Shown: piece by piece, positions 25,407 through 37,309 of the stretch
How positions within the stretch are numbered: the stretch's first letter is position 1
Layout of the letters: the number at the start of each line of letters is the position of its first letter
Origin: Sapria himalayana
Taxonomy: Eukaryota; Streptophyta; Magnoliopsida; Malpighiales; Rafflesiaceae
NCBI GenBank assembly: GCA_029783825.1
Contig: JAREIK010002964.1
Coordinates: 113,488-177,487 of the forward strand
Length of the DNA: 64,000 bases
Direction of reading: 5' to 3'
The notes under the pieces: model-generated
Databases searched by the model: none
Seen by the model: only the letters and a program-made list of their open reading frames with translations
Told to the model about the DNA's origin: nothing
Program-made: the position numbers and the translations under genes

Positions 25407-25670
25407 ATGGCTAATTTAGAGATAATTGTTGCTGATATTTTAGAAAAGGGCATTGAAGATATAACCTTAATAACTCAAGAAGAAGATGATGAAACGAATG
25501 AGAAAACCTCCATGACTAATATAATGATATTTGTTGTAGAGTATCTAGAAGATAAAAATAAAGATATAATCTACTTCACTCAAGAAGAAGAAGATGAAAC
25601 AATTGATGAAATATCTATTTATAATATAGAGATAATTGTGGTAGAGAATCTTGAAGAAAATTCAAGATAG
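25407..25670 (+). CDS. Short acidic repeat ORF in gypsy internal region
   Basis: An 87-codon frame made of two and a half copies of a 36-residue unit. Unit 1 carries NLEIIVADILEKGIEDITLI then TQEEDDET. Unit 2 carries NIMIFVVEYLEDKNKDIIYF then TQEEEDET. Unit 3 starts NIEIIVVENLEE and then breaks at a stop. No known domain was recognised. The unit is about 108 bp, a multiple of three, so frame is kept across repeats. It may be a remnant of a gag-pol spacer and is probably not a host gene. A plant-type start context or promoter was not seen. Confidence 0.3.
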   Translation: MANLEIIVADILEKGIEDITLITQEEDDETNEKTSMTNIMIFVVEYLEDKNKDIIYFTQEEEDETIDEISIYNIEIIVVENLEENSR

Positions 25671-26258
25671 TCTTAATTACACAAGAAGAATAAGATGAAG
25701 TGAATAATAAAGTTTTGATAGATGAAATAGAGAAAGTCGTGGATAAGAAGTATGATTAAAAAGATAAAAAAGTTGAGACATTTTGCAATGTCAAGGTTAG
25801 GGGGAAAACAAAGAATATGAGCTTCACCATGACTATCCTTATGGATGAAGGTATTGAGATGATCATTTATTCAATATATACAACTGATACTAAAAGTACA
25901 AAAGGAAGGATTTTTTAGAAAACAACTGGCCTGATGAAAATGAAGAAGATAGGATAGAAGAAAAACTTTAGAATTGCGAAAATTATGAAGATAATAAATA
26001 TGATGAGGATGAACTATTTTGAGGTTGCAAAAATAAAGAAAAAGAGGAAGATAAGTGCTATAAGATTATGACATTCTTTGAACTTGCAATGTTGAAAGAA
26101 TCTTATGCTGAAAACTTAAAGTAAGCTGAGGGAATAATTGAGAAGGACAAGGCTGAGACAGGAACTATGGAGAATTCAATCAGAGACAATGTCATGATGA
26201 TACATAGTATCGTGACTTTGGGTATGTAGAATAAAAATAACCAAATAAAATAAAATAA

Positions 26259-26690
26259 AATCATAGTTGTGCACACTACCATAACATTGATGTTACAAAA
26301 TAAAAATGATCAAAGAAAACTTGACAAATTCATGATTATGCACAATAGAATAACTTTAGTAATACAAAGGCAAACCTATGACTTTGCACAACACCGTGAC
26401 TTTAAATCTACATAACAAAAAAAAGGAATAAAAAAACTTAAAGTAAAAATCTCAACTATGCACAATACCATGATTTTAAAGTCACAGCGAAAAAGAGATA
26501 GGAAAGCTTAAAGACAAAGCCGTGACCATACTCAATGTTATGAATTTGGAGATCTAGAAATAAAAGAATAAAGAAATGTTGAAAGAAAAAACCATGAATG
26601 TACTCAGTACAACAACTTTGGGGATCAAAGAAGGAAATGGACAAGTCTGCATTTAAGATTCATGACATTGACTAAAGTCATGATATTTAA
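26259..26690. repeat. About 72-bp tandem array, roughly six units
   Basis: Units beginning TATGCACAATACCATGA / TTTGCACAACACCGTGA / CATACTCAATGTTATGA, followed by an A-rich half (AAAAAGGAATAGGAAAACTTA-like). Starts are near 26,262, 26,333, 26,380, 26,455, 26,524 and 26,595, with spacing of about 70-75 bp and one shorter unit. It lies in the internal region just before the LTR-like block B. Confidence 0.7.
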
Positions 26691-27109
26691 TGACAAAAAG
26701 ACTTTAAAAAAGTGTAGTTGAAGCAAGATTGAAAAAATAAACAAATAAGAAGATATAATAATACACTGAGAAACTAGCATAAACAATAAAGATCTTTGAT
26801 AGAGGAAAAGAAATTGGTCTAACTATAAATATTAAATATAACATTGCTTGGGAGGTAACTCAATAATTATTTTTGCATGTGTGATATATTAAATACTTAT
26901 ATCTACCACATCAATAGTTAAATACATCCAATGACCCACAAATATAATCATATAACTCAAATTCAACCATAACTATCAAGATATCCACTTGAAGGTGCTC
27001 AACTATTTTGAGATCATAAGAGACTCAAACCTAGTTGTAGAGACAAAAATATACTTTTCTTAGAGATGTTAAAGAATCCTTTGTTAGGAGGAGGAAGACA
27101 TTGCTCAAG

Positions 27110-29780
27110 ATGAGCAATCATTTTAGTGTGTGAGTTTGTTCGATATTAAAACTATTGAATATTCTTATATATTTTGATGATTTATGATTATGTGTATGTA
27201 TGAAAATGAAGTAATTATGAATTAATTTTACAACTTTTGAGTTTTGAAAGATTTTGATTAATAATTATGAAATCAAGTAGTTTTTGGTGATATTTGGATT
27301 ATGGATAGAGTATGGAGTCTTGCATAGTTTATCATCCATTCTTGGTCGAAATCTTACTTAATTAGTCATAAAAATCTTTGTATGCCTCAATCCTACCAAC
27401 TCATAAAAAAATAGTTCAATTATGCAATATATTCTTTATGACTAGAATATTATCATGAAGTTGCAATCATGCTTATCTCATAAATTTTAAATAACTATGA
27501 TATTAATATTACACGGTAGCAACTAAGTACCACTAATACTAAAGGTTGTGATCATGTCATAGTGTCATACCTTTATCTTTTAATATAGCTCAATAGTCTC
27601 AAGTCACAATCTTTTTACAATGCTATAAATTTGTAAGATATCAAAAATTATGGAGCTAAAACTACTTAGACCAAAGTCAAAATAATTGTTCAGTGCTGTA
27701 GCTTTTGGGACATATAATAGTATAAAAGATATTACTCGAGTATGTCTATTCTTCAATATTGTGACTCTTATCTTCAAAATTAAACAACCATGACTTTTAT
27801 GTTCCAACTAATTGTCAATGTCACAACATTTTTGTAATATCACGACGATATAATATATAAGAGAAATAAATGTTAGTTCTACAATCATTCACGGTGATAC
27901 ATATAATTGAGACATGAAAGGCTAATTTTTATATCATGGTCATTTCCTTTCATCGCACCCATAAAGATACACATGAGTAACCTTCTTAGTGCTATTGTCA
28001 TTTCCAAGCATGGAGGCTATATAATCATCAAGAAAGACTAATTTTAATACCGCGACCATTACGGCATTACTCAACACCTTAGATATACTATAGTATGAGA
28101 GGTTATTTATAACATCACATCATTTCTTAGTATCATGGTATTTTATGAAAAATAAGAAAGACAAACATATGAAGTCACAATCACTTCATAGTGATGCAAT
28201 GTTATATACAGATTGATTAAGCCTAAGTCTCAAACATTTCCTAATAATGAATCTTTGTATTATAGAAAGATTAGGTTACATTTCAGAGTCATGATCAATT
28301 TTCATAGGTATGACTTTCTACTTAAACTAATGTTGAATTACTTGAATATAAAAGATGAAGAAAGAGGAATTCTAAAAAAAATATCCATTTTCTTCTTTTT
28401 CATCTATGTAATAAGCAAAGCTATAATTCATTTACTAAATTCTAGGGTGAATTTCATACTTCTTAGAGACTCCATAAGTAAACAAAAATATAAGACATAA
28501 TGTTAATTAATAGAATTAGAGAGCATGACTCTAAAACCCCATCCTCTATAATAAATTTTGGAATTGATATTAAATAGTATGTAATCAGGATTGATGTAAC
28601 TTAATTTATATGATATGAAAATGGTTGTATATTAATGGATGTGTGTTGATTTAAGTAGTATTATGGATATTAATGGATGAGTGATTACATAAAATTTAAA
28701 CTAGTATTTTGATTATTAGTATATTTGTGTGAGATTTTCATGGTTGATGATAATAGGTAAATAATTAGGCTCACTCATGCATATTATAGGAAGGAAATAA
28801 TAGCCCTTCTGACTACTATGTGCAAGATAAACCTACACGATAAAACTCAAAATTTGAGTATAATAATTATTATGAGTATAATGCTTATGAAATAAAAAAT
28901 ATACATATTTTTATATACTAATTCATTATATATTTCTTAGAGAAATTAATTCTCAATTAGAATGGATAATATATAAAATATTCCCCAAAGAATTTTATCT
29001 TTAGTGTGTGTATTACATCATTACCAAAGAAGATAATAGGTAATCCTCAAGATAAATGTGAGTATATTATGACTCATACGATTGTGATACTCATTATGAG
29101 TTGCTTTCACTAATATGATTCCTACTGGTAAAACTTGAGAGAAATATAGATTAATTTTATGAGTATAATGCTTATGAAGATAAAAGTGTAAATATTTATT
29201 AATTATATCAATTTTTAGTCTTTATGATACATGATACCGAATAAATAGATTTTTCAAATAAAATGACTAGTAAGAATAATTGATGAGTTGACTAAAAGAT
29301 ATGAGATTATGAATGACTCTTGAATAGAGATGATTTATTATCTCAATGATAATATACTAAGGAAAAACTATGAGAAGATAATCATTGAGATGGACTTAAT
29401 GGTGATAACCATCTTGTATACCAATAGGGTAAGTAATCATTGTACAATACCTCAAACTTAATTTTGCATCCAAATATAATATAATCTAAGCTAATTTGAA
29501 TATACATCATATAAATTAAATGAATAAATTCATGAATCTAAGATTGATTCCATAATTTGAATATCTATTTTATTAAAATTGAGTTGTATCTAACTGAACT
29601 ACCAATATAATTCTTGTATGATCGATATCTAAATAAATTTTTTGTTTACTAGTTGTATGACCCATACACCCATATATCTCCGTTAATAAGATACTCTTGC
29701 CAATAAACTTTTATAATATTGCCTAACCAATAAAATTATGTAGCATAACGAAATCACAACAAATATCATTCAAGCACTTG
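27110..29780 (+). repeat. LTR-like block B (gypsy family)
   Basis: A direct-repeat partner of block A (see matching pieces there). A purine-rich run (GGAGGAGGAAGA, about 27,090-27,101) just upstream could be a polypurine tract, consistent with a 3' LTR. The region after 29,500 (GATCGATATCTAAAT and AATATTGCCTAA blocks) also matches 58,820-58,970 of block E, which extends the LTR to about 29,780. Frames inside it, including 28,213-28,500, show no recognisable protein. Confidence 0.6.
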
Positions 29781-31480
29781 ATTGTTCGATCAATCATTTT
29801 GAATGATAAAGAGGTTTCAGTAATTTTTCTAAGACTCAACATTCGCATAATTGACAAGAGCGTCAAATTTACAATTGAGCTCAAATTCCATAATGACTTT
29901 GAAAAAATGTGATTTTTTTTGTACAATTAATTTATAATAAAACTTTCAAAAATCTTTAATTTTCTTAAAAATATTCATTGAATAATTATATTATACTTTT
30001 TAGTCATATTCACAATTAGGTACATCTCCAACTTAATCTTACTACTCATTGTTTCCTTCATAAATTTTATATAATTTATTATTTAAATAAGAGCTTTGGT
30101 AAATGATATATTTACTTCCATTTAGTCATCTATTTCTTCGTATTCTTCATTCACAACTAAGAGTAAAAGCTAAGCTTATACTTCTACTAAAGCCACAACT
30201 TTGGAAGGTGACGCAACATTATAGTCTTTATTTGTGAAAAAAAAAGCATAATGAGAGCTGTAACTCTTGAAAATTATTAGTGAGAGTGGTGACTTTGGGA
30301 AAGTCATTGTGATATCGATTTCAGAATTTCTAGATTTATTTTGTTCTATTCAATACTCTAGCTTTTTCCTACTTCGAAGTAATATCAAATATCACTTTTT
30401 TGGGTATGTCTTATTATCACTTGGTAATTATTTAACTCTTTTTCATTTCATCGATAATATCAATTATCAAATTTAATTTTTCATAGTTTTCACAGTCGAA
30501 CTCATGTGATTCAATCTCACTTTAAGACTCATTATTTGAGTATTTTTGGTAATCATTTATCCATTTTAATTTTATTAAAATAATATTCATACTATATTTT
30601 ATTGTTGACTTTTACTCTCTTTGTGATGGTTGACGATTTGATCTTGATCCTCGATTTTTATAGTTCAAAGAATTAATTTTTATTCTCAATATTTTTTAGA
30701 GTTTGCCCAATATACTCCCATAGTCTCCATATAAAATATTTTTATGATATTTTACATTAAAACCATAATACATTGGAATATTATTATTTGCTCGAAACAT
30801 GTACCATCTACTTTATAATTGATTCTCCTCCTCTAGGGTTCTTAGGAAAACTTCTATTTTTTATTTAGTTTTGGTGAATCGATTCAATTATAACATTCTA
30901 GCTTATTTTCTCACAAAGGAAAATTTAGTTGGAATTTGATAATTATATTTTGCTAACTCCTCAAATAAGTAGTGTGCATCATCTAATAATTTATTCACAG
31001 TTGAACCACCTAAGACCAGATCAATCATAAACCTTGTCATATAATTAACTTTATTATAAAAAGTTTATGCTTAGAACTATAATATAAACTCATGTTGCAA
31101 GCATCTCCTCAATGACTTTTTAAAATGATCCTAAGCATCATATAAAGTATCTTACTCATCTTGCAAAAACTATTTTTTCTCCCTCTATAATTGATAAGTA
31201 ATTTCAGGTAGAAAAAACTTTGTGAGAACATCTCTCATAAGTTTATTTCAACCTTCTATGAAGCTAAGAGATAAGCACTAGAATTAACTATGTGCATTAT
31301 CCCTTAATGAGAATGAAATAGACATAACTTAATCATGTCAAAACTAAATTTATTCATCTTTATCATGTTACACAACTCCAAAAATATCTTGTCATACCCA
31401 TTCATATCATATGATATTCTCCCTCTATATTTGTGCTACTAAACTATCTCCATCAGACTTGATTTCGACTTAAACACTAT
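29780..31480 (-). mobile_element. Gypsy internal region (gag), minus strand
   Basis: Minus-strand gag remains directly left of an inverted LTR copy (31,480-34,020), which fits a 5' LTR followed by gag for a minus-strand element. Its left end abuts plus-strand block B, so two oppositely oriented members of the same family meet here. Near 30,430-30,380 the minus strand reads LPSDNKTYPKK and then LLRSRKKLEY, matching the LPSNTEPNPKR / LRSGKELE signature at the gag-protease boundary of Athila-type elements. Confidence 0.6.
30900..31400 (-). pseudogene. Gypsy gag pseudogene (Athila-like)
   Basis: Minus-strand translation around 31,065-30,960 gives FYNKVNYMTRFMIDLVLGGS, then LLDDAHYLFEELAKYNYQI, a close match to plant Athila/Tat gag (FYNGLN ... 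DASAGGSL ... DDAYELLEEMA-NNYQW). Upstream, about 31,260-31,100, weaker pieces match the FPPAKTAKLRNDI and ESLYEAWERFKDLLRRCPHHG region. Frameshifts and stops are present. Gag would form the particle that carries element RNA. Compared with the gag at 2.5-3.1 kb it keeps more of the family consensus. Confidence 0.7.
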
Positions 31481-34020
31481 GAAAAAGAAAGATAAGATAA
31501 AAGATTTTATCTAACCTTGGTAAAAATATATGATATCCTCCCTCTATATTAGAGCTACGAGATAAGCTACTAAACTTTCACCAGCAGACTTGGTAAATAT
31601 GAAAATCATAACCACAACTCTAGGTACTTTACGATTGATGATAATCTTGTAACGATTCTCTCTATATTTTACCACCGAGATAACAAATTATCTCTACTAA
31701 AATTTATTCACAAATCCATAAAGAATAAAAACTATCCTTAATGGTTACTTCATGTTTACATCCTTATTCTTTGTGCCTAAGTTTCATAAAGAATACAAAC
31801 TAATAATATGGTTTATAAGTATGTGCTTCTAGCTTCATAAGTATTATACTCTCATAATTAACAAATGCTCTCAGTACTTTACCACTGATGGTCCTCTCAA
31901 AACTATTCTCTCGATACTTTACCACCGAGGTAACAAATCATCTCTACTCAAAATTTATTCACAAGTCCATATATTTTAGATAACTCATCACCTACCATTG
32001 ATGATTATTTCATATTTACATTTTAATTCTTTGAGTCTCAAGTTTTTTAAAGAACAAAAACTAATATTGTTAATAAGTATTTGTACTTCTAGCTTCATAT
32101 GTTTTACCTATCATCACTTTATGATGATAAGTAACTCAAACAGCTACAATCTCACAGGTAAAAATCATCACTTTGTTAATAAGTATTGTTAACAAATACT
32201 TTACTACCATTTCACAGGTAAAAATCATATGAATGAAAGTAACTCAAACAGCTATCATCACTTTGTGAGCCACAACTACTCATGAATGTCCTATGAATTA
32301 CCTATCACAATCCTTCATAATGATGATGTGATTCATATAATAAATGTAAATATTTAAGAGAATATTTATAAAATATCTACATCAATTCAGAATCAATTTT
32401 TCTAAGATATGTACCATGAAGTGACCTGTAAAACTATTCGTGCTTTCAATCTCATGAGCATTATACTTATAATGATTAATATGCCTTAATTTTAAATTTT
32501 AACATACATGTTTGTCTCATGCATCTTGGTTAAAAAGATTATCATATTATTTCTATCAAATACATGAGTGAGCCATATGGCTTACCTATCATCATTCACC
32601 ACATCAATATGCATAAACTTACCAAAAGTCAAATCTATTATTCAAGTACTATTTAATCATTATTTTTATTAATTTTTATTTTCATAACATAAATCAAATA
32701 TACCAATTATTCTTAAAGTTATTCATACACCACATAGATCATAATTACCCAAATCTTATACCTTAATTTTACTTGAAATTTGGGAGGGATTTAAACAAGA
32801 TACAAGAGAAGAAAACTCATGCCTAGGAAGTACGAAAATCCCCCTTAGCACTGTTACTGTGCATTGCTTATTGTCTTGTAGAGTAAGAAGAATTTCATTT
32901 TTTTTTTTGGTTTTCCTCTCTTTTTTATGCTCTGTATTTCTAATATTTGTTTAAGTAGAAAATTATAGCATTGTGAATATGTTTTTGACTTTGGGCTTGA
33001 TTTCTTGAGATCGAGGTCTAGACTTGAAGTGACCGCAACTTGGGAATATCTCCTAACCTTTTTGTAACATGAAGTTGTGATACTAGAACGTATCCACGAC
33101 TTGTGTATTTTATCTTTATAATATAAAGTCATGATACTAAAAATGATTACATCTTTGACTTTAATTTATTTTTGTATCAAATGACCATAACTCTGGGAAA
33201 GATCATGGGTTTAAATTTTTATCTTTCTTTTATATCAAATAGTCATGGCTTTAAGAATGATTGTGGTTTTGAATTTGATCTTTCTCATATATTAAATATT
33301 ATAGTAATAGGATTGATCACGACTTTAAAAATTAGCCCATTTATCTAAGTTGTGTCCTTGATTTCTCTTGGGCCAATAGTCATGACATTGAGAGTAATCG
33401 TACTCGAAGAATGCTCTTTTTAATATTATGTATCCACAAGTTATAATATTAGATAATTGGCACAACTTCGACCTAAAAAATTTTGGCTTTGTAATTTTCT
33501 ATAGCCCGAAAATCATAATTTTGAAAAAAATCTACAGCTCAAACTTGAGAATATAAAATCTTAGTAAAAATAAATCTGTAACATTGATAAATAGTCGTGA
33601 CTTTTATTACTAGTAGGATACTTGTTTAATATAACATGAAATTAATATCACAGTCATTTAATAAATATGGTTACAACTCTAAAATAATATCATAGTCAAA
33701 AAGAATATATTATACTGTTAAATAATTATGCTAATGAGTTGGTAGAGTTGTGAAGTACAAAGATTATCATGACTAAATAAGTAAAATTATATAAAAGAAT
33801 GGTTGCTAAAATTACTTAATGAACCACACATACCAAGTCACTAATTACCTCTCAAAATATATTGATTTTATGAATATTCATTATAATTTACTAAAACTCA
33901 AAAGTCATGAAATTAATCTAATTATAATTCATTTCCATATTTACACAGTCTAGTATCATCATAAATAAATAAAAATATTTAATATTTTACATACCAAACA
34001 TAACCAAGTCATTACATGAG
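31480..34020 (-). repeat. LTR-like block C (gypsy family, inverted)
   Basis: The reverse complement aligns with blocks A and B. For example, 33,870-33,960 (AAAACTCAAAAGTCATGA, TTATAATTCATTTCC) matches the start of B, and 32,310-32,345 (TAATGATGATGTGATTCA) matches the complement of 24,160-24,180. It holds two local tandem arrays: about 31,650-32,250 (segments repeating TCTCT-TA-TTTACCACCGAG and CACAGGTAAAAATCAT) and about 33,126-33,360 (58-bp units). It precedes minus-strand gag, which fits a 5' LTR. Confidence 0.6.
33126..33370. repeat. 58-bp tandem array inside LTR block C
   Basis: Four units of AGTCATGGCTTTAAGAATGA-type sequence followed by a T-rich half ending in TATATCAAAT. Starts are near 33,126, 33,182, 33,240 and 33,298. 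Related arrays occur at 54,180-54,440 and, in the opposite orientation, at 56,930-57,200, which supports membership of one LTR family. Confidence 0.65.
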
Positions 34021-36925
34021 AAATATCACGACTCTCTTATTTCTTTCTCTTCCAAGCCTTCATACTGCTAAGTCTACTAATTTTACCTAAAATATCTATG
34101 ACTTGACTAATATTCATAAAATTCTCTCAAAATAGATATTTAGTGAAACATTTTTCATAATTGTTCAAATAAATACAATGAAAACAATATATGCATGCCA
34201 AATCATCCTAAAATTTTGTTATGTGAAGCGTTGAAAACTTTTCTCAAATGCTTTATTATGTGAAGTTCATGAATGATATCATGGGTAACAAAAAAGAGTT
34301 GTCAACCTATAAAAAATTAAACATGACCAAAAAAGAGATGTCATCCTATCTCAGTAAAATTGCCTAAAGAAAATTAGTGATTAAACATCTCTCTACATTT
34401 TAATAATTTTTACTTTTTTATTTTAAATAGTTATTATATGTATTTATATAGTTTTCCATATTCTTCTAACAATTTATTTTCATTTCTGTTGATTTATTTT
34501 GTTTAATTAGCTAATGCTATTCTACAACTAGAACTTGTGTATTTGATGTCTACCTACTTGAAAGTATGAGCCCAAACCCGTAGGGTTTGTCATCATGCCT
34601 AATGCTATCCATAATTGATTCTATGTTACCTAATTACCCAATGTAAATAGACACCACATGGATATCATCATCTGGTGCTGACATTTTTCATGCTCCAATT
34701 CAAGGAGTGGATGCTTTAAATAACCACAATATGTGAATTATCATTAACACGGCTTTGGATCTTGTTTGAAAGTTATCCAATTGAACTTTGTTACACCCAT
34801 TACTAATTGAATGTTTTATCTAGTAGAAAGTTTTCACTAGATAAAAATCAACAAGGAGTTAAAACACAATCATATTAGTTTTGATGACGATTAATTATGT
34901 TTGCATTTTGAGTGAAATCTATCATGTCATTTGAAGTGTTATTACTAGATAATGTCACTCTAATAATCTCATTGATTTTTACTTTGGTTATTTATGTTGC
35001 TGAAATAATTATGATAATTCTATGGGTGTATCATTAAGAAAATTATCTCCACTCATTATACACATTGATGAGAGTTTTGATTTTTCATGGCTTTGGACAA
35101 TATAAAAAGGTCTTGATTTTGCATAATAATGACATTGTTAAAAGATTTTGATTTTTCATTGTATTTTTCATCATAACGTCTCTCACCAACTCTTATTCAA
35201 TGACAATCTACCTAAAATAGCCCAATAATTGTAATCACAACAATAAATTCATTCTAAATATAAATAGTAATTTTGTAATATAGATTGGAGGTTGGTGGTA
35301 TGATGTGATGGACTTGGTCCTTAGGTGGCAAGTTTGAATTGTTGGGCTATTTTTAGTATTCTTCTTAAAATAGTATTCACCTTTAATGATATCATATATA
35401 CAAAGGCTTTGTAGATATGTTTTTGATCAATCTTTCTCTTATATATGTTGAGATAATATATACAAGACCAATTAATTAAAAAAGCCCTAGGGGCCCTGGG
35501 GCGAGTAGCCACGCTTTGTTGTTGATGGTAATATCGAATAATATTTTAATAACTTATGTTGGAAGGCTTTGTCTTCATTATCCTAACTAAGGTTTCATTC
35601 TTCAAAACAAAAGGCCAACCAGCCCATAGGATATGTGTGTGTGTGTGTGTGTAGAAAATACAATAGATGAAGTATTCTAACTTCCCTTTAAGATGCATTT
35701 GAAGAAGAAGATTTTGTAACATGGGAATAGTCCAATCGGGTAAACAAATTTTTATCTTTCCCCTCCCTCCACCTATGTTTTCAAAGAGAAAAGGAATTGG
35801 TCAGGCCTAGCGCTTAAGGCTTCTAGTTCCTCTTCAATTCTGTTTTTTTTATTTGTCACCTTGCATCTTTTATTTGACATTCAACTATGCAAATAAATAT
35901 GTGGGGCAACTCTATGTGTTATTTCAACTAGTTAAACAACCTTTCAATGAAATGAGCTAATTCGTCTCTATCACATTAGGCTCAACCGTTGGATCAATGT
36001 TTCATCTATCATCCATGTTCTCGATTGCTCTCCGCCCTTGCAAATAAATAGTTAGGGCATTCTTAAGGATGTCCTACGTTCAAAATAAATTGATTGAGCT
36101 TTCAGCATCACACCAATTAACATAAACAAACAAATATTCTACTTAAGATCATAGAGCTCTTAATATCTATGAGCACCCTAGCAAGAATTGCATGCAATTA
36201 TTGTCATCCTTCTCATTTTGACCAGTTTTATCTATGAGCAACCTTTACTTCTCTTAAGTAGCTTGTTTAGGAATGTGCTTGGCTGTATAATATAGGGCAG
36301 CCCTATTTCTGGCATTGGAGAAAGCACATGGCATGGAAAATAATGCATCTTTAAGAATTCTATCTCATTGGAGTCCGACTAGTCTACCACAATGTTAAAA
36401 ATGAGGGGAGATGACTTTTTTTAAACGATAAAAGGCAAAGTGGCATATCAGAATTTTCTTATTCAAGGGAAGATATGAATATAGATATCATAGGATATTT
36501 AAGGCTAATTTCTTATCTTAATAATAAAGAAAATGATAGATTTTTGCTAGGTTGATTATTGAAGACTTTTCTTAGTAATTCTATATCAATGCACTTGGGC
36601 ACGCTTATTACTTGTGCATTAGTTACTATGAAACTCAACCATAATCCTAATGGAATTCGAGCATCTTATGTGTTTCTCTTTTATCTATGCATTTTTTTTT
36701 CATTAGAGAAATCATGTTTACAGATGACTAACTAAGCTATCTCTTTTATGTTGTTATTTCTTAGCTTCACTCTAGTCTCTCTTTGCTAACTTTCATTATC
36801 TTCAGAAACTCAATCCTAGCTTGCTTAAGTTGATGCTTTTCTTTTTCTTTTTTTTAGTTTTATTCACTAACCCTTACATTATCCTCTCAAATACTATACA
36901 AGTTTTGTGTGTGTGTGTGTGTGTG
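34020..36925. other. Unassigned intergenic sequence
   Basis: Moderately AT-rich, without an open frame longer than about 65 codons and without recognisable protein. Items seen: a LTR-like phrase (TTTTGATGACGATTAATTATG, about 34,877) reminiscent of copia LTRs, a possible SINE head at 35,283, and a (GT)n run at 35,634-35,652. A host gene intron or decayed retrotransposon are both possible. Confidence 0.3.
35283..35345 (+). repeat. Possible tRNA-derived SINE head
   Basis: TTGGTGGTATGATGTGATGG followed, 30 bp later, by GCAAGTTTGAATTGTTGGG resembles degenerate pol III A and B boxes (TRGYNNARNNG and GGTTCGANNCC) as in plant SINEs. No poly(A) or T-run tail with a target-site duplication was found, so this is tentative. 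Confidence 0.25.
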
Positions 36926-36930
36926 CGTGT
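36907..36930. repeat. (GT)n tract at MITE 1 insertion site
   Basis: A (GT)n run with one CG, directly left of MITE 1. The 8-bp target duplication CGTGTGAT starts inside its edge. Confidence 0.7.
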
Positions 36931-36933
36931 GAT

Positions 36934-37302
36934 TAGAGGTGTCAAACGGGCCGGGCCGGCCCGGCCCGGCACGATAAAAAAACGTGCCCGGGCCCGTGCC
37001 GGGCCCGGGCGAACAAACCACGTGCCGGGCCGTGCCTGGCACGAGCCGAGCCGTGCCTGGCCCGGCACGGCTCGTGCCTTGGCACGGCACGCCGGCCCGC
37101 GTGCCTGCGTCGTGACTCGTGACCCAACCGGGCCCCGCCCCCGGTAAAAAGACCGGGGTCGGGTCCAAACAGGCCCGACCCGCCCCGCCCCGCCTGCCCT
37201 GCCTTGCCGTGCGCCCGTGCCCGAGCGGGCCGGCACGGCACGGCACGGCCTTGCCGTGCCCACGGGCCGTGCCGTGCTGGGCCGGCCCGTTTGACACCTC
37301 TA
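36934..37302. mobile_element. GC-rich hAT MITE 1 (369 bp)
   Basis: Begins TAGAGGTGTCAAACGGGCCG and ends with its near-perfect inverse (CGGCCCGTTTGACACCTCTA). It is flanked by perfect 8-bp duplications, CGTGTGAT at 36,926-36,933 and 37,303-37,310. TIR plus 8-bp TSD identifies hAT. The interior is very GC-rich (GGCACGG, GGGCC and CCCGG words), in sharp contrast to the flanks. No transposase is present. The long Arg/Pro/Ala frames on both strands result from GC content. A close relative is at 50,961 and a related end is at 47,384. Confidence 0.9.
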
Positions 37303-37309
37303 CGTGTGA

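Larger units (their letters stand above)
24900..27110 (+). mobile_element. Internal region of a defective gypsy derivative
   Basis: Flanked by LTR-like blocks A and B and only about 2.2 kb long, too short for gag-pol. It holds fragments resembling the gag C-terminus/spacer (25,250-25,400, LEEKYKVIDLVKSEKNI), an acidic triplicated segment (25,407-25,670), a 72-bp tandem array (26,259-26,690) and, near 26,838, the ATTGCTTGGGAGGTAACTCA motif seen downstream of pol in plant Athila-type elements. It looks like a deletion derivative that may have used helper proteins. Confidence 0.5.

Noticed and set aside
26259..26690. CRISPR-like array
   Set aside because: Repeats are continuous 72-bp tandem units without distinct spacers, inside a plant gypsy element.
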